Assembly (NCBI GenBank): GCA_040307715.1
Contig: JAWRJC010000126.1
Coordinates: 1 to 30,047 of the forward strand
Reading direction: 5' to 3'
DNA: 30,047 bases
Source: RUG13615 sp040307715
GTDB taxonomy: Bacteria; Bacillota; Clostridia; Peptostreptococcales; Anaerovoracaceae
The position numbers and the translations under genes were made by a program. The notes under the pieces are model-generated. The model did not search any database, was not told where the DNA came from, and was given only the letters and a program-made list of their open reading frames with translations. Below, piece by piece: positions 7,425 through 15,036 of this stretch. Each line of letters starts with the position of its first letter. Positions within the stretch are counted from its first letter, which is position 1.

Positions 7425-8267
7425 ATGGCAGAAGAAATCAACAGCAGCAACTGCAACCACAACTGCAGCGATTGTCAGGCGAACTGCGAATCGCGCACCA
7501 TGGACTTCACCGTCCCGCAGAAAACCGGCGCAAAGATCAAAAAGATCATCGGCATCGTTAGCGGCAAAGGCGGCGTCGGCAAATCGATGGTCACCGGTCT
7601 GGCGGCCGTTTCCGCAATGCGCAGCGGCATGAACGTCGGCATCATGGACGCCGATATCACCGGTCCGTCCATCCCCCGCATGTTCGGCCTCAGCGAAAGA
7701 CTGCGCGGCACCGAGACTACGATCCTCCCGGCGGTCACCGGCGAAGGCATCAAAGTCGTCAGTTCCAACCTGATCCTCGATGATCCCGAATCCCCGGTCG
7801 TATGGCGCGGTCCGGTCATCGCAGGGCTTGTCAAACAGTTTTACTCAGATGTCGAATGGGAAGATCTCGACGTCCTGTTCGTCGATATGCCGCCGGGGAC
7901 AGGCGATGTCCCGCTCACCGTCTTCCAGTCGATCCCGCTCGACGGCATTCTCGTTGTCACCAGCCCGCAGGATCTGGTCGCGATGATCGTCGGCAAGGCG
8001 CTCAAGATGGCAGAGCTGATGAACATCCCCGTCCTGGGTCTGATCGAAAACATGAGTTATGTCGCCTGCCCGCACTGCGGCGAGAAGATCGCAGTCTTCG
8101 GCGAGAGCCACATCGAAGAGATCGCAGCCAAATACGGCGTCCCGGTCATCGCGCAGCTGCCGATCGACCAGAATCTGGTCCCCGCAGCCGATCAGGGCAT
8201 GCTCGAAGCGTACAAGGGTGCCTTCATGGAGCCCTTCGGCATGGCGATCGCAAACCTGCTGAAATAA
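7425..8267 (+). CDS. Mrp/NBP35-family P-loop ATPase, Fe-S cluster carrier
   Basis: A 280-residue ParA/MinD-fold ATPase of the Mrp/ApbC/Nbp35 group, which assembles and delivers iron-sulfur clusters in the cytosol. A deviant Walker A SGKGGVGKS occupies residues 46-54, the switch region is MDADITGPSIPRMFG, and Walker B is LFVDMPPGTGD (151-161). The C-terminal CPHC (Cys215/Cys218) is the bridging-cluster motif of the dimer. The N-terminus is a short Cys cluster (Cys10, 14, 17, 21) in place of the DUF59 domain of longer Mrp proteins, giving an Nbp35-like arrangement. TAAGGAGA at 7411-7418 fixes the start at 7425. It is a single-gene unit. Confidence 0.92.
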   Translation: MAEEINSSNCNHNCSDCQANCESRTMDFTVPQKTGAKIKKIIGIVSGKGGVGKSMVTGLAAVSAMRSGMNVGIMDADITGPSIPRMFGLSERLRGTETTILPAVTGEGIKVVSSNLILDDPESPVVWRGPVIAGLVKQFYSDVEWEDLDVLFVDMPPGTGDVPLTVFQSIPLDGILVVTSPQDLVAMIVGKALKMAELMNIPVLGLIENMSYVACPHCGEKIAVFGESHIEEIAAKYGVPVIAQLPIDQNLVPAADQGMLEAYKGAFMEPFGMAIANLLK

Positions 8268-8286
8268 CCACCAGCAAAAGGTTATT

Positions 8287-8316
8287 AAAGAAGCGCTCTC
8301 AAGAGCGCTTCTTTTT
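8287..8316. terminator. Bidirectional terminator between mrp-like gene and ftsH
   Basis: A 12-bp perfect stem (AAAGAAGCGCTC with GAGCGCTTCTTT, loop TCAA) with T tracts on both sides. Confidence 0.88.
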
Positions 8317-8344
8317 ATATGTGTTCAGTTGCAGACAGTCCGTT

Positions 8345-10159
8345 TTACGCATTCAGGATCTGCATGAACTCCTCGCCGGTGATCGTTTCTTTCTGATACA
8401 GATGATTGGCGAGTACATCCAGCTTTTCGCGGTTCTCCATGAGGATCTGCGCTGCTTTTTCATGCTGCCTGCGGACGATCTCCACGACCTCCGTGTCGAT
8501 CTTCGTCTGCGTTTCCTCGGAACAATCGAGTGCGGCGTCGCCACCCAGGTACGCGTTCTTGACATTTGCCATCGCGACCATGTCGAAATCCTGGCTCATC
8601 CCGTACTGGGTGACCATGCTGCGCGCGAGTTTTGTCGCCCGCTCGATGTCGTTGGAAGCACCGGTGGAGACTTCTCCGTAGACGACTTCCTCCGCCGCAC
8701 GGCCGCCGGTGAGCGTCGCGATCTGGTTTTCGAGTTCCGTCTTGGTCATCAGGTAATGGTTGTCCTGTTCGACCTGCATCGTGTAGCCGAGTGCACCGGA
8801 TGTGCGCGGGATGATCGTGATCTTCTGGACCGGCGCCGTGTTGGTCTGTTTTGCTGCCACGAGTGCGTGGCCGATCTCGTGGTATGCGACCGTCCACTTT
8901 TCTTTGTCGGTCAGGATCGCGTTCTTCTTCTGATACCCGGCGATGACGACCTCGATGCTCTCCTCGAAGTCCGCCTGCGAAGCATACTTCTTCCCTTCTC
9001 GGACCGCTTTCAGCGCCGCTTCGTTGACGATGTTCGCCAGCTCCGCGCCGGAAGCGCCGCTGGCCATCCTTGCGATCTGCTTGAAATCCACATTGGGGTC
9101 GTATTTGATCTTCTTTGCATGGACCTTCAGGATCTCCTCGCGGCCGATCAGATCAGGCAGTTCCACAGGAACGCGCCGGTCGAAGCGGCCGGGTCTTGTC
9201 AGCGCCGGATCGAGAGATTCGGGACGGTTGGTCGCCGCCAATATGACGACGCCGGTATTGCCTTCAAAGCCGTCCATCTCCGTGAGCAGCTGGTTGAGCG
9301 TCTGCTCGCGTTCATCATTGGTGCTGAGCGCGCCGTCTCTCTTCTTGCCGACTGCATCGATCTCGTCGATGAAGACGATGCATGGTGCCTTTTCCTTCGC
9401 CTGCTTGAACAGGTCGCGGACTTTGCTCGCGCCCATGCCGACGAACATCTCCACGAACTCGGAGCCGGACATCGAGAAAAACGGCACTTCCGCCTCGCCG
9501 GCGACCGCCTTGGCGAGCATGGTCTTGCCGGTTCCGGGAGGCCCGACGAGCAGAACGCCCTTGGGCATGTTCGCACCGATCTGTTCGTATTTGGACGGAT
9601 CGTGCAGGTAGTCAACGATCTCAGAAAGGCTTTCCTTGGCTTCATCCTCCCCTGCCACATCGTCAAATCGGATGCCTTCCGCCGACTTGACGTAGATCTT
9701 AGCATTGGACTTGCCCATGCCGAACATCATCGAGTTCGGTCCGCCTTCCCTGTTCATTAACCGTTTTGACAAGATGCTGCCGAGCCCGATGAAAATCACC
9801 AGCGGCAGGATCCAGCTGAGCAGGAACGTCATGATCGGCGATGCTTCCTTGATGATCTCGCTCGTGAATTTCACGCCGTTTTCATGCAGCCGGTTGACCA
9901 GATCCGGATCGTTCATCAGGCCGGTCCGGTAGATCGTCTCCTCATCCCCTTTCTCTGTAAAGAGAATCTGGTTGTGCTGGATCTGTACGCTGTCGATCTG
10001 CCCCTTCTCCGTCATCGTCATGAACGTTCCGTAGTCGGTGTCCTTGATCTGGCTCTGGCTGACCGATGGCAGCAGCAGCCAGTTGAAGGCCAGCAGCAGA
10101 AGCAACATGATGCAGTAATACATCAGCAATGGTTTTCTTGGTCTTTTGACTTCATTCAT
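8345..10159 (-). CDS. ftsH: ATP-dependent zinc metalloprotease FtsH
   Basis: Membrane-anchored AAA+ protease that degrades misfolded membrane proteins and short-lived regulators. Of 604 residues, transmembrane segments lie near 12-30 and 109-130, bracketing a small extracytoplasmic FtsH_ext domain. Walker A GPPGTGKT is at 206-213, Walker B IVFIDEID at 261-268, the second region of homology RPGRFDR at 322-328, and the zinc site HEIGH at 427-431. The C-terminal tail is short compared with the roughly 640-residue FtsH of Bacillus. GAGGAGG precedes the ATG. It lies 27 bases after an M50-like protease gene and is the last gene of a four-gene same-strand group headed by an XRE regulator. It is not beside tilS or hpt in this window, so it may be a second copy. 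Confidence 0.96.
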   Translation of the reverse strand: MNEVKRPRKPLLMYYCIMLLLLLAFNWLLLPSVSQSQIKDTDYGTFMTMTEKGQIDSVQIQHNQILFTEKGDEETIYRTGLMNDPDLVNRLHENGVKFTSEIIKEASPIMTFLLSWILPLVIFIGLGSILSKRLMNREGGPNSMMFGMGKSNAKIYVKSAEGIRFDDVAGEDEAKESLSEIVDYLHDPSKYEQIGANMPKGVLLVGPPGTGKTMLAKAVAGEAEVPFFSMSGSEFVEMFVGMGASKVRDLFKQAKEKAPCIVFIDEIDAVGKKRDGALSTNDEREQTLNQLLTEMDGFEGNTGVVILAATNRPESLDPALTRPGRFDRRVPVELPDLIGREEILKVHAKKIKYDPNVDFKQIARMASGASGAELANIVNEAALKAVREGKKYASQADFEESIEVVIAGYQKKNAILTDKEKWTVAYHEIGHALVAAKQTNTAPVQKITIIPRTSGALGYTMQVEQDNHYLMTKTELENQIATLTGGRAAEEVVYGEVSTGASNDIERATKLARSMVTQYGMSQDFDMVAMANVKNAYLGGDAALDCSEETQTKIDTEVVEIVRRQHEKAAQILMENREKLDVLANHLYQKETITGEEFMQILNA

Positions 10160-10186
10160 AGAATGATGCCTCCTCTTGCATCATTT

Positions 10187-10735
10187 TCAGTAGACATCCC
10201 CCGCGAGCCCGTTGTCAATGCTTTTTTGCGATTCCTGTTGTGGCTGAAACGCTTTCCGGTAACCTGGCAGAACGATCTTTGCGAATACTGCCGCATTGAC
10301 TAAGAACAGTATGCCAAAGATGATCCGGGCAGCTGTCTCAGGCACAAGCAGCGCGATCCCGTTCATATCGCCGCCGCCGAAGAACCCGCAGAGCACGCTC
10401 AGGTACAATGGATCGATCACAAGCAGCGCGATCGTGGTGTAATACATACACGCTTTGAAACCTTTTGAAGAAACGCTTCCGATCCTGTTCATGAGCAGCA
10501 CCAGCAGACATGCTGCCGCAAGCGTTGCAAGGGGGCCGGCCAGGCAAAAGAGCCCCAGCTGCATTTCATCCGCACGCTCTGCGAAGATGTCGATCTGTAT
10601 GCCAAACCCCAAGAAGTTGATCTGTTTGAAGATCCCTGCTGCCAGTGCATATACAAGATGCGCGCCTTCGTGGATGATGTAGTAGATGGCCACCGCACAC
10701 AGAATGCCTATGTATTGTCTTGCCCGTTTGTTCAT
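10187..10735 (-). CDS. M50-like membrane metalloprotease (putative)
   Basis: A 182-residue protein with about four or five transmembrane segments. The first helix contains HEGAH (residues 22-26: YYIIHEGAHLVYALAAG), an HExxH zinc motif embedded in the membrane as in site-2 (M50) proteases. AGPLAT (66-71) resembles the conserved central GxxxN/S/G segment of that family. A candidate third metal ligand is Asp123 in GGGDMNGI, or Asp108 in VIDPLYL. The protein is small for the family and has no PDZ domain. The substrate is unknown. GGAG precedes the ATG. It lies between a 4-TM protein and ftsH; two membrane-associated proteases in one operon suggest membrane-protein turnover. Protease activity is inferred from motifs only. 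Confidence 0.7.
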   Translation of the reverse strand: MNKRARQYIGILCAVAIYYIIHEGAHLVYALAAGIFKQINFLGFGIQIDIFAERADEMQLGLFCLAGPLATLAAACLLVLLMNRIGSVSSKGFKACMYYTTIALLVIDPLYLSVLCGFFGGGDMNGIALLVPETAARIIFGILFLVNAAVFAKIVLPGYRKAFQPQQESQKSIDNGLAGDVY

Positions 10736-10782
10736 GTCTGTGTCTCCGCTGTCTTCTTGACCTTCATACAGTTCCGCGGTAT

Positions 10783-11190
10783 TCAGTACTTCCGTTTGAG
10801 GACAAAGTACACGGCGAAGTAAACGAGCAGCATCAGGCAGACCGCCCCGCCCAGAACGATCTGGGCCGTCGTTTTACCGAGCACCATCGCCGCGACACAG
10901 CCGACCGCCTCCGCGAGCAACACGATATACCCCGTCCACGCCCAGCTTTTCATCCGCAGGAATGTGTTGCGCTCGTCGTGCATCTTGATTTCTATCTCCT
11001 CTTTATACGTCGGATCCTTTCTGTATTTCATGATCCGGACGGTCTGCAGGATGCCGACCGCCATGAGCGCCCCGCCCATCCCGGAATAAACGGAAGAATC
11101 CAGGATCTCAGCGACGGACAGCCCTAAAAGAACAGCCCCCAGAACGATCCAGAACACATTGAACCCCAATCTTACATTGCTGTTGAACAT
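10783..11190 (-). CDS. Four-TM membrane protein of unknown function
   Basis: A 135-residue protein with predicted membrane helices near residues 8-28, 36-50, 83-104 and 108-130. A short cytoplasmic loop carries a charged stretch (RKDPTYKEEIEIKMHDERNTFLRMKSWAW, broken across helix 3). I do not recognise a named family with certainty. It resembles the small membrane proteins (DUF2178-like) that commonly sit next to short XRE regulators in Bacillota. It starts 2 bases after the XRE regulator ends, so the two are almost certainly co-transcribed and coupled. A role as a sensor or membrane-acting partner of the regulator is conjecture. Confidence 0.75.
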   Translation of the reverse strand: MFNSNVRLGFNVFWIVLGAVLLGLSVAEILDSSVYSGMGGALMAVGILQTVRIMKYRKDPTYKEEIEIKMHDERNTFLRMKSWAWTGYIVLLAEAVGCVAAMVLGKTTAQIVLGGAVCLMLLVYFAVYFVLKRKY

Positions 11191-11192
11191 GG

Positions 11193-11390
11193 CTATTCCT
11201 CCTCAAATATAAAGACTTCTTCGATCGTCATACCGAAGTACTGTGCGATCTTGTACGCCAGCAGGATGGACGGATTGTAGCGGCCGTTTTCCAGGGAACT
11301 GATCGTCTGTCTGGAAACGCCCATCTGCTTTGCCAGCTCCTCCTGCCGGATGCCTCTTTCGCTGCGGATTTCTTCGATCCGGTTTTTCAT
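11193..11390 (-). CDS. Small XRE-family transcriptional regulator
   Basis: A 65-residue Cro/CI-type helix-turn-helix protein: MKNRIEEIRSERGIRQEELAKQMGVSRQTISSLENGRYNPSILLAYKIAQYFGMTIEEVF. The HTH occupies about residues 12-35. It has no sensor domain. The open frame extends upstream to 11465, but that extension covers its own promoter; GGAGAGG just upstream sets the ATG at 11390. A 20-bp palindrome lies between its -10 box and ribosome site, and one half is repeated upstream of the -35, so it probably represses its own operon (XRE, 4-TM protein, M50-like protease, perhaps ftsH). Confidence 0.9.
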   Translation of the reverse strand: MKNRIEEIRSERGIRQEELAKQMGVSRQTISSLENGRYNPSILLAYKIAQYFGMTIEEVFIFEEE

Positions 11391-11408
11391 CGTGTTTCCT
11401 CTCCTTGT

Positions 11409-11428
11409 ATGTAAAGTTTGCTTTACAT
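11409..11428. promoter_or_regulatory. Palindromic operator of the XRE operon
   Basis: ATGTAAAG-TTTG-CTTTACAT is a perfect inverted repeat with 8-base arms, located at the predicted transcription start. The same 9-mer GCTTTACAT recurs at 11466-11474, just upstream of the -35, so the promoter is flanked by matching sites. Confidence 0.75.
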
Positions 11429-11432
11429 GTTT

Positions 11433-11461
11433 ACCATATACCCTGCACGAAGGAATGTCAA
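11433..11461 (-). promoter_or_regulatory. Promoter of the XRE / M50-like / ftsH cluster
   Basis: On the minus strand a perfect TTGACA (11456-11461), a 17-base spacer and TATGGT (11433-11438). Operator sequences lie on both sides. Confidence 0.75.
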
Positions 11462-11483
11462 GCACGCTTTACATTATCCGCAC

Positions 11484-11521
11484 AAAAAGAGAGATGGCAG
11501 GAACGCTTCCTGCCGCCTCTT
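11484..11521 (-). terminator. Terminator after tag
   Basis: On the minus strand GGCAGGAA-GCG-TTCCTGCC, with a further AGAG/CTCT outer stem, then CTTTTTG. Confidence 0.8.
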
Positions 11522-11544
11522 GCTTTCAATCTTGCCGATGGCCG

Positions 11545-12159
11545 TTACTTCACTTCCTGATCCCGGCGTTTGCGTACAGTCGGGTATGCCGCATTGATGC
11601 GCGCATAGCACGGACAGTCTTTGCCGTGATCGTTGATGATCCCGCAGGCCTGCAGATGGGAATAGATCGTGACCGGCCCCACGAATTTGAAGCCGCGCCG
11701 TTTGAGGTCCTTGCTGATTTTCGCTGACAGACCGTTGCTGACCGCCGTCAAGCCGGTGGCATGCCCTTGATAGAGAATCGTTTTGTGGTCTGTATAGGCC
11801 CAGATATAATCGCAGAAACTGCCGAACTCCTCCCGGATCTTCTGATACGCCTGCGCATTGCTGATGACCGCCCGGATCTTCCGTTCAGAGCGGATCATAT
11901 CGGGCGTTTCCATGATGCGTACGACATCCTCCTCCCCGAAGGCAGCGACTTTATCGTAGTCGAAGCCGGCAAAGCACTGCCGGAATACTTCTCGTTTTGT
12001 CAGCATCAGATCCCACGACAGACCGCACTGCAGGCACTCCAGGCAGAGGTGCTCGAACATCACCCGGTCGTCGTGGACCGGGACACCCCATTCCGTATCG
12101 TGATACAGACGCTCCTGTTCGTTCACATTCGCCCAGGCGCAGTTACTCATTTGAGCCAT
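11545..12159 (-). CDS. tag: DNA-3-methyladenine glycosylase I
   Basis: Excises 3-methyladenine from alkylated DNA to start base-excision repair. The 204 residues carry the Tag zinc site: Cys7 (NCAWA), His20 (LYHDTEWG) and, near the C-terminus, His178 and Cys182 (NDHGKDCPCY). The catalytic/base-binding segment FEHLCLECLQCGLSWDLML (Glu41) and the helix-hairpin-helix region around KFVGPVTIYSHLQACG are present. GGAGGA six bases upstream favours the ATG at 12159 (MAQMSNCAWA) over an upstream frame extension to 12195. It is the last gene of a five-gene same-strand run from ygiQ, 47 bases after the FMN reductase gene, and is followed by a terminator. Confidence 0.95.
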   Translation of the reverse strand: MAQMSNCAWANVNEQERLYHDTEWGVPVHDDRVMFEHLCLECLQCGLSWDLMLTKREVFRQCFAGFDYDKVAAFGEEDVVRIMETPDMIRSERKIRAVISNAQAYQKIREEFGSFCDYIWAYTDHKTILYQGHATGLTAVSNGLSAKISKDLKRRGFKFVGPVTIYSHLQACGIINDHGKDCPCYARINAAYPTVRKRRDQEVK

Positions 12160-12206
12160 CACTTTCCTCCGTGTTCTCGCGGCTGTCTTTCGCAATGCGG
12201 TCGGTT

Positions 12207-12824
12207 TTAGCGGATAAAGTTTGTATAGACACCCGGCTCCCGCTCCGGCAAGCCGGCTTTCTCCTTACGGTCTGCAATGGCCTTCATGAGGAATGCCATG
12301 TTGCGTGCCAGTGTGCGCATCTGCTGCAGTCCCTCCGCATCCTGGGCGGCTTCGCCCGGTGCGGCGCCGTGGACACCGTTCCAGTACTGCCCGCCGGCAA
12401 TCGGCATGCCGTTGATGCCAAAGTATTTGTTGAGTTCATCGTACGTCGCTGTCAGGCCGCCGCGCCGTGCGACCGCGACACTTGCACCGACTTTCATGGT
12501 GGTGTCAAAACTGCGGCTGTAGAAGAGCCGGTCGAGGAAGGAGATCAGCGTGCCGTTTGCGGACCCCCAGTAGACCGGCGAAGCGATCACAAGACCGTCT
12601 GCTTCTTTCAGCACAGCCGCCGCCTCGTTCACCATGTCATCGAAGACGCATTTTCCGAGTTCACTGCAGCGGTTGCAGGCGATACAGCCCCGGATATCTT
12701 TATTGCCGATCGTCATCGTCACAGTCTCGATGCCCTCTTCAGCGAACACCTTTTCCATTTCCGCCAGCGCGATACCGGTGTTGCTGCCCATGCGCGGGCT
12801 GCCGTTGATCATCAGTACTTTCAT
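12207..12824 (-). CDS. NAD(P)H-dependent FMN reductase / flavodoxin-fold protein
   Basis: A 205-residue flavodoxin-like protein. The N-terminal MKVLMINGSPRMGSNTGIALAEM is the flavin-phosphate-binding loop of the NADPH-dependent FMN reductase family. The segment GCIACNRCSELGKCVFDDMV is the Cys-containing loop usual in this subgroup, and IASPVYWGSANGTLISFLDRLFY is the second flavin-contact region. The electron acceptor cannot be told from sequence (flavin, quinone or other). AAGGAGAG upstream of the ATG at 12824 decides the start over one seven codons earlier that lacks a ribosome site. It sits 23 bases after the nitrilase gene, so co-transcription is likely. Confidence 0.9.
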   Translation of the reverse strand: MKVLMINGSPRMGSNTGIALAEMEKVFAEEGIETVTMTIGNKDIRGCIACNRCSELGKCVFDDMVNEAAAVLKEADGLVIASPVYWGSANGTLISFLDRLFYSRSFDTTMKVGASVAVARRGGLTATYDELNKYFGINGMPIAGGQYWNGVHGAAPGEAAQDAEGLQQMRTLARNMAFLMKAIADRKEKAGLPEREPGVYTNFIR

Positions 12825-12847
12825 TTTTCTCTCCTTCTTATTCATTA

Positions 12848-13765
12848 TTACTCATGTATGAGCAGTTCCAGCACATCCGGCCGCGCGTAATGCCCGACCG
12901 CGTCGTGCTCCATCCTGCAGGCTGCCGGAAGCTGCATATCCAGTTCCGCGTAAAGGATCGTCTCCTCGTCCCAGACCGTCTCTGTCACCTCATGTCCATA
13001 TGGATCGATGATCGAACTGCCGCCGCGGCAGACCATCTCAGGAAGACGGTCAATCGTTTCCCGCTCATGCAGATCCTCCGGGTAGGAGGACCTGCGGACG
13101 ATCATATCCGCATTGATGAAATAACATTTGCCTTCAATCGCGATGTGACGGATCGTGGATTGCCACTCCGGATTATCATTGGTATTCGGCGAGATATAGA
13201 TCGTGATGCCTTTCTGATACAGGGCAACTCTGGCGAGCGGCATGTAGCTTTCCCAGCAGATCAGGCTGCCCATGGGACCCCAGGGCGTTTCTGTGACCGG
13301 GAAGTAATCTTTGTTCGCATCCCCCCAGACGACCCGCTCCGTGCCGGTGGGTTTGAGCTTTCTGTGCACCTTCCATGTGCCGTCCGGTTCGAAGATGGCG
13401 TTGCTGTTATACAGAGTGCCGTTAACGGTATCGCGCTCCGAGAACCCGATGCTGATATATGTTCCCGTCTCACCGGCTGCCTGCGCAAGTGCCAGGAACT
13501 CCTCTCCCCCTGCCACGAGCGACGCATCGTAGTATTTCTTCCAGTCTGCGCGGCCCTCTTCCGTCCGCTTGCCCATACTGAACCCGAAGTGCATGCCGAT
13601 CGGGTAACCGGGGATGAACAGTTCGGGAAAGACGATCAAGTCCACATCCTGCCGGGCAGCTTCTCCGATCAGTGCCAGCGTTTTCTCGAGCCCCGCCTTC
13701 TTGTCAAACATGACCGGCTCAGCTTGTACCAGCGCCACTTTGCATGTATCCTTAACGTCCTTCAT
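12848..13765 (-). CDS. Nitrilase / carbon-nitrogen hydrolase
   Basis: A 305-residue nitrilase-superfamily enzyme that hydrolyses a carbon-nitrogen bond. Numbered from the upstream Met at 13771, the catalytic triad is Glu50 (VFPELFIPGYP), Lys138 (HRKLKPTGTERVVWG) and Cys172 (LICWESYMPL). The KLKPT-ERVVWG and CWE-Y-P signatures point to branch 1 (true aliphatic nitrilase or cyanide dihydratase/hydratase) rather than amidases. The natural substrate is unknown. The AGGAGG lies only 2 bases from the first ATG but 8 from the second, so the start is placed at 13765 (MKDVKDTCK). It lies 27 bases downstream of the DNA methyltransferase gene. Confidence 0.92.
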   Translation of the reverse strand: MKDVKDTCKVALVQAEPVMFDKKAGLEKTLALIGEAARQDVDLIVFPELFIPGYPIGMHFGFSMGKRTEEGRADWKKYYDASLVAGGEEFLALAQAAGETGTYISIGFSERDTVNGTLYNSNAIFEPDGTWKVHRKLKPTGTERVVWGDANKDYFPVTETPWGPMGSLICWESYMPLARVALYQKGITIYISPNTNDNPEWQSTIRHIAIEGKCYFINADMIVRRSSYPEDLHERETIDRLPEMVCRGGSSIIDPYGHEVTETVWDEETILYAELDMQLPAACRMEHDAVGHYARPDVLELLIHE

Positions 13766-13792
13766 TGACATATCCTCCTGTCCTTTTTTCCT

Positions 13793-15031
13793 TTAGTCCG
13801 TATCGTCCTTTTTATGATATATCTCCCGTCCGAACACATCCACTGTGCGCATTGTCCCATCCGCCTGCTGTTCTTCAAAAAGCACGAGTGCCTGCGGATC
13901 ACGCTCCAGGATCTCCCGGAACGCCGCTTGTTCCTTCCCCTTGAGTTTGCGAAGCATCGCTTCGCAGGGATCACCCGCGTCTCCGGCCGCACCATTTGCT
14001 GCTGCCGTCAGAGGAATGCGCTTGCTGTCGATGCCGGCATCCCGCAGCCGTCTTTCGGTGAGCGCCAGCGCCAGACTGCTCATATCGCAGCCGATCGTGC
14101 ACCTGCCGGCGGCCGCTGCCGCTTCCAGAAATCCACCGCTGCCGCAGCAGAAATCCGCCACAAGATCGCCGGGTTCCGAAGAAGCCAGAACGATCCGTTC
14201 CATCAGCGCAAACGGTTTCTGAGTCGCATAGCCGTTGCGCTCCGCGCTCGTGCGGCCGACCATATCGATGGACCAGACATCTTTCGCATTGACCAGTGTG
14301 TACCAGCCTTTTTCGTCCTGATACTCCTCCACCCCTTTGAACCGGTATGGTTTCAGACCGCGGTTATAGGACTTTTCCTTCCCCACGCGCAGCGCGTAAT
14401 CCGCTGTCTTCGCGTAGAGCAGGATGGTGTCGTGCTTTCTTGCATAGTGACGCCTGCTGCTGCCGCCGGACTTATACTGCCAGATGATCTCATTGAGGAA
14501 TCGCTCTTCCCCGAAGATCTCATCCAGCATGATCCGCGCATAATGCGCACTGTGCCAGTCCAGATGCAGCCACAGAAGCCCCGTATCTGCCAGCAGCTGC
14601 CTTGCCAGGGCCATTGCTTCCGCCAGTTTGCGGAAGTATGCGGCGGGACCACTTTCTTTCTCCCGGCTGTCCTCCGCCTCCTTTGCGCCGCGTTTCACAC
14701 GCCAGGTATCTGCATAGGCAGGCACCTTGACCGACAGTTCTTTGTCCAGTTTTTCCGAGCGGATCCGGACCGTCGCCTGATAATCCGCACCGGACAGAAA
14801 CGGCGGGTCCAGGTAGATGCACTGGATCCTGTCCGCAAAACCGCCTTCCAGCAACAGGCGCATGGCATCACAACTATCTCCCTGCAGAAGAAGATGGTCC
14901 TCCTTTTCCAATGGAAACTCCGCCTGCGCAGCCAAAGAAGCCTGCCCGCCGTCAGCAGGCAGGATGGCATCTTCCGGGTATGCACGCTTTATCTCCTGTA
15001 TGATGCTGTCGAGCACTGTCAATGAAATCAA
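13793..15031 (-). CDS. Site-specific DNA methyltransferase (beta-class, probably N6-adenine), solitary
   Basis: S-adenosylmethionine-dependent DNA methyltransferase of 412 residues. The catalytic motif IV DPPF (75-78) precedes the AdoMet-binding motif I FCCGSGG (294-300), the order that defines the beta class. DPPF and the LHLDWHSAHYARIMLDEIFG and NGYATQKP segments resemble type III Mod and N6-adenine enzymes. The region between (about 180-260) should include target recognition. No restriction gene flanks it, so it looks like an orphan methylase. Translation appears to begin at TTG (15031), with AAAAGG overlapping the ygiQ stop codon, so it is probably coupled to ygiQ 5 bases upstream. The recognition site is unknown. 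Confidence 0.88.
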   Translation of the reverse strand: MISLTVLDSIIQEIKRAYPEDAILPADGGQASLAAQAEFPLEKEDHLLLQGDSCDAMRLLLEGGFADRIQCIYLDPPFLSGADYQATVRIRSEKLDKELSVKVPAYADTWRVKRGAKEAEDSREKESGPAAYFRKLAEAMALARQLLADTGLLWLHLDWHSAHYARIMLDEIFGEERFLNEIIWQYKSGGSSRRHYARKHDTILLYAKTADYALRVGKEKSYNRGLKPYRFKGVEEYQDEKGWYTLVNAKDVWSIDMVGRTSAERNGYATQKPFALMERIVLASSEPGDLVADFCCGSGGFLEAAAAAGRCTIGCDMSSLALALTERRLRDAGIDSKRIPLTAAANGAAGDAGDPCEAMLRKLKGKEQAAFREILERDPQALVLFEEQQADGTMRTVDVFGREIYHKKDDTD

Positions 15032-15036
15032 AACGA

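Noticed and set aside
7802..9760. 652-codon plus-strand frame spanning the 3' end of the mrp-like gene and opposite ftsH
   Set aside because: It crosses a strong bidirectional terminator and two convincing genes, and its translation is arginine-rich nonsense.
13793..15031. Restriction-modification system
   Set aside because: Only the methyltransferase is present; no neighbouring gene resembles a restriction endonuclease.
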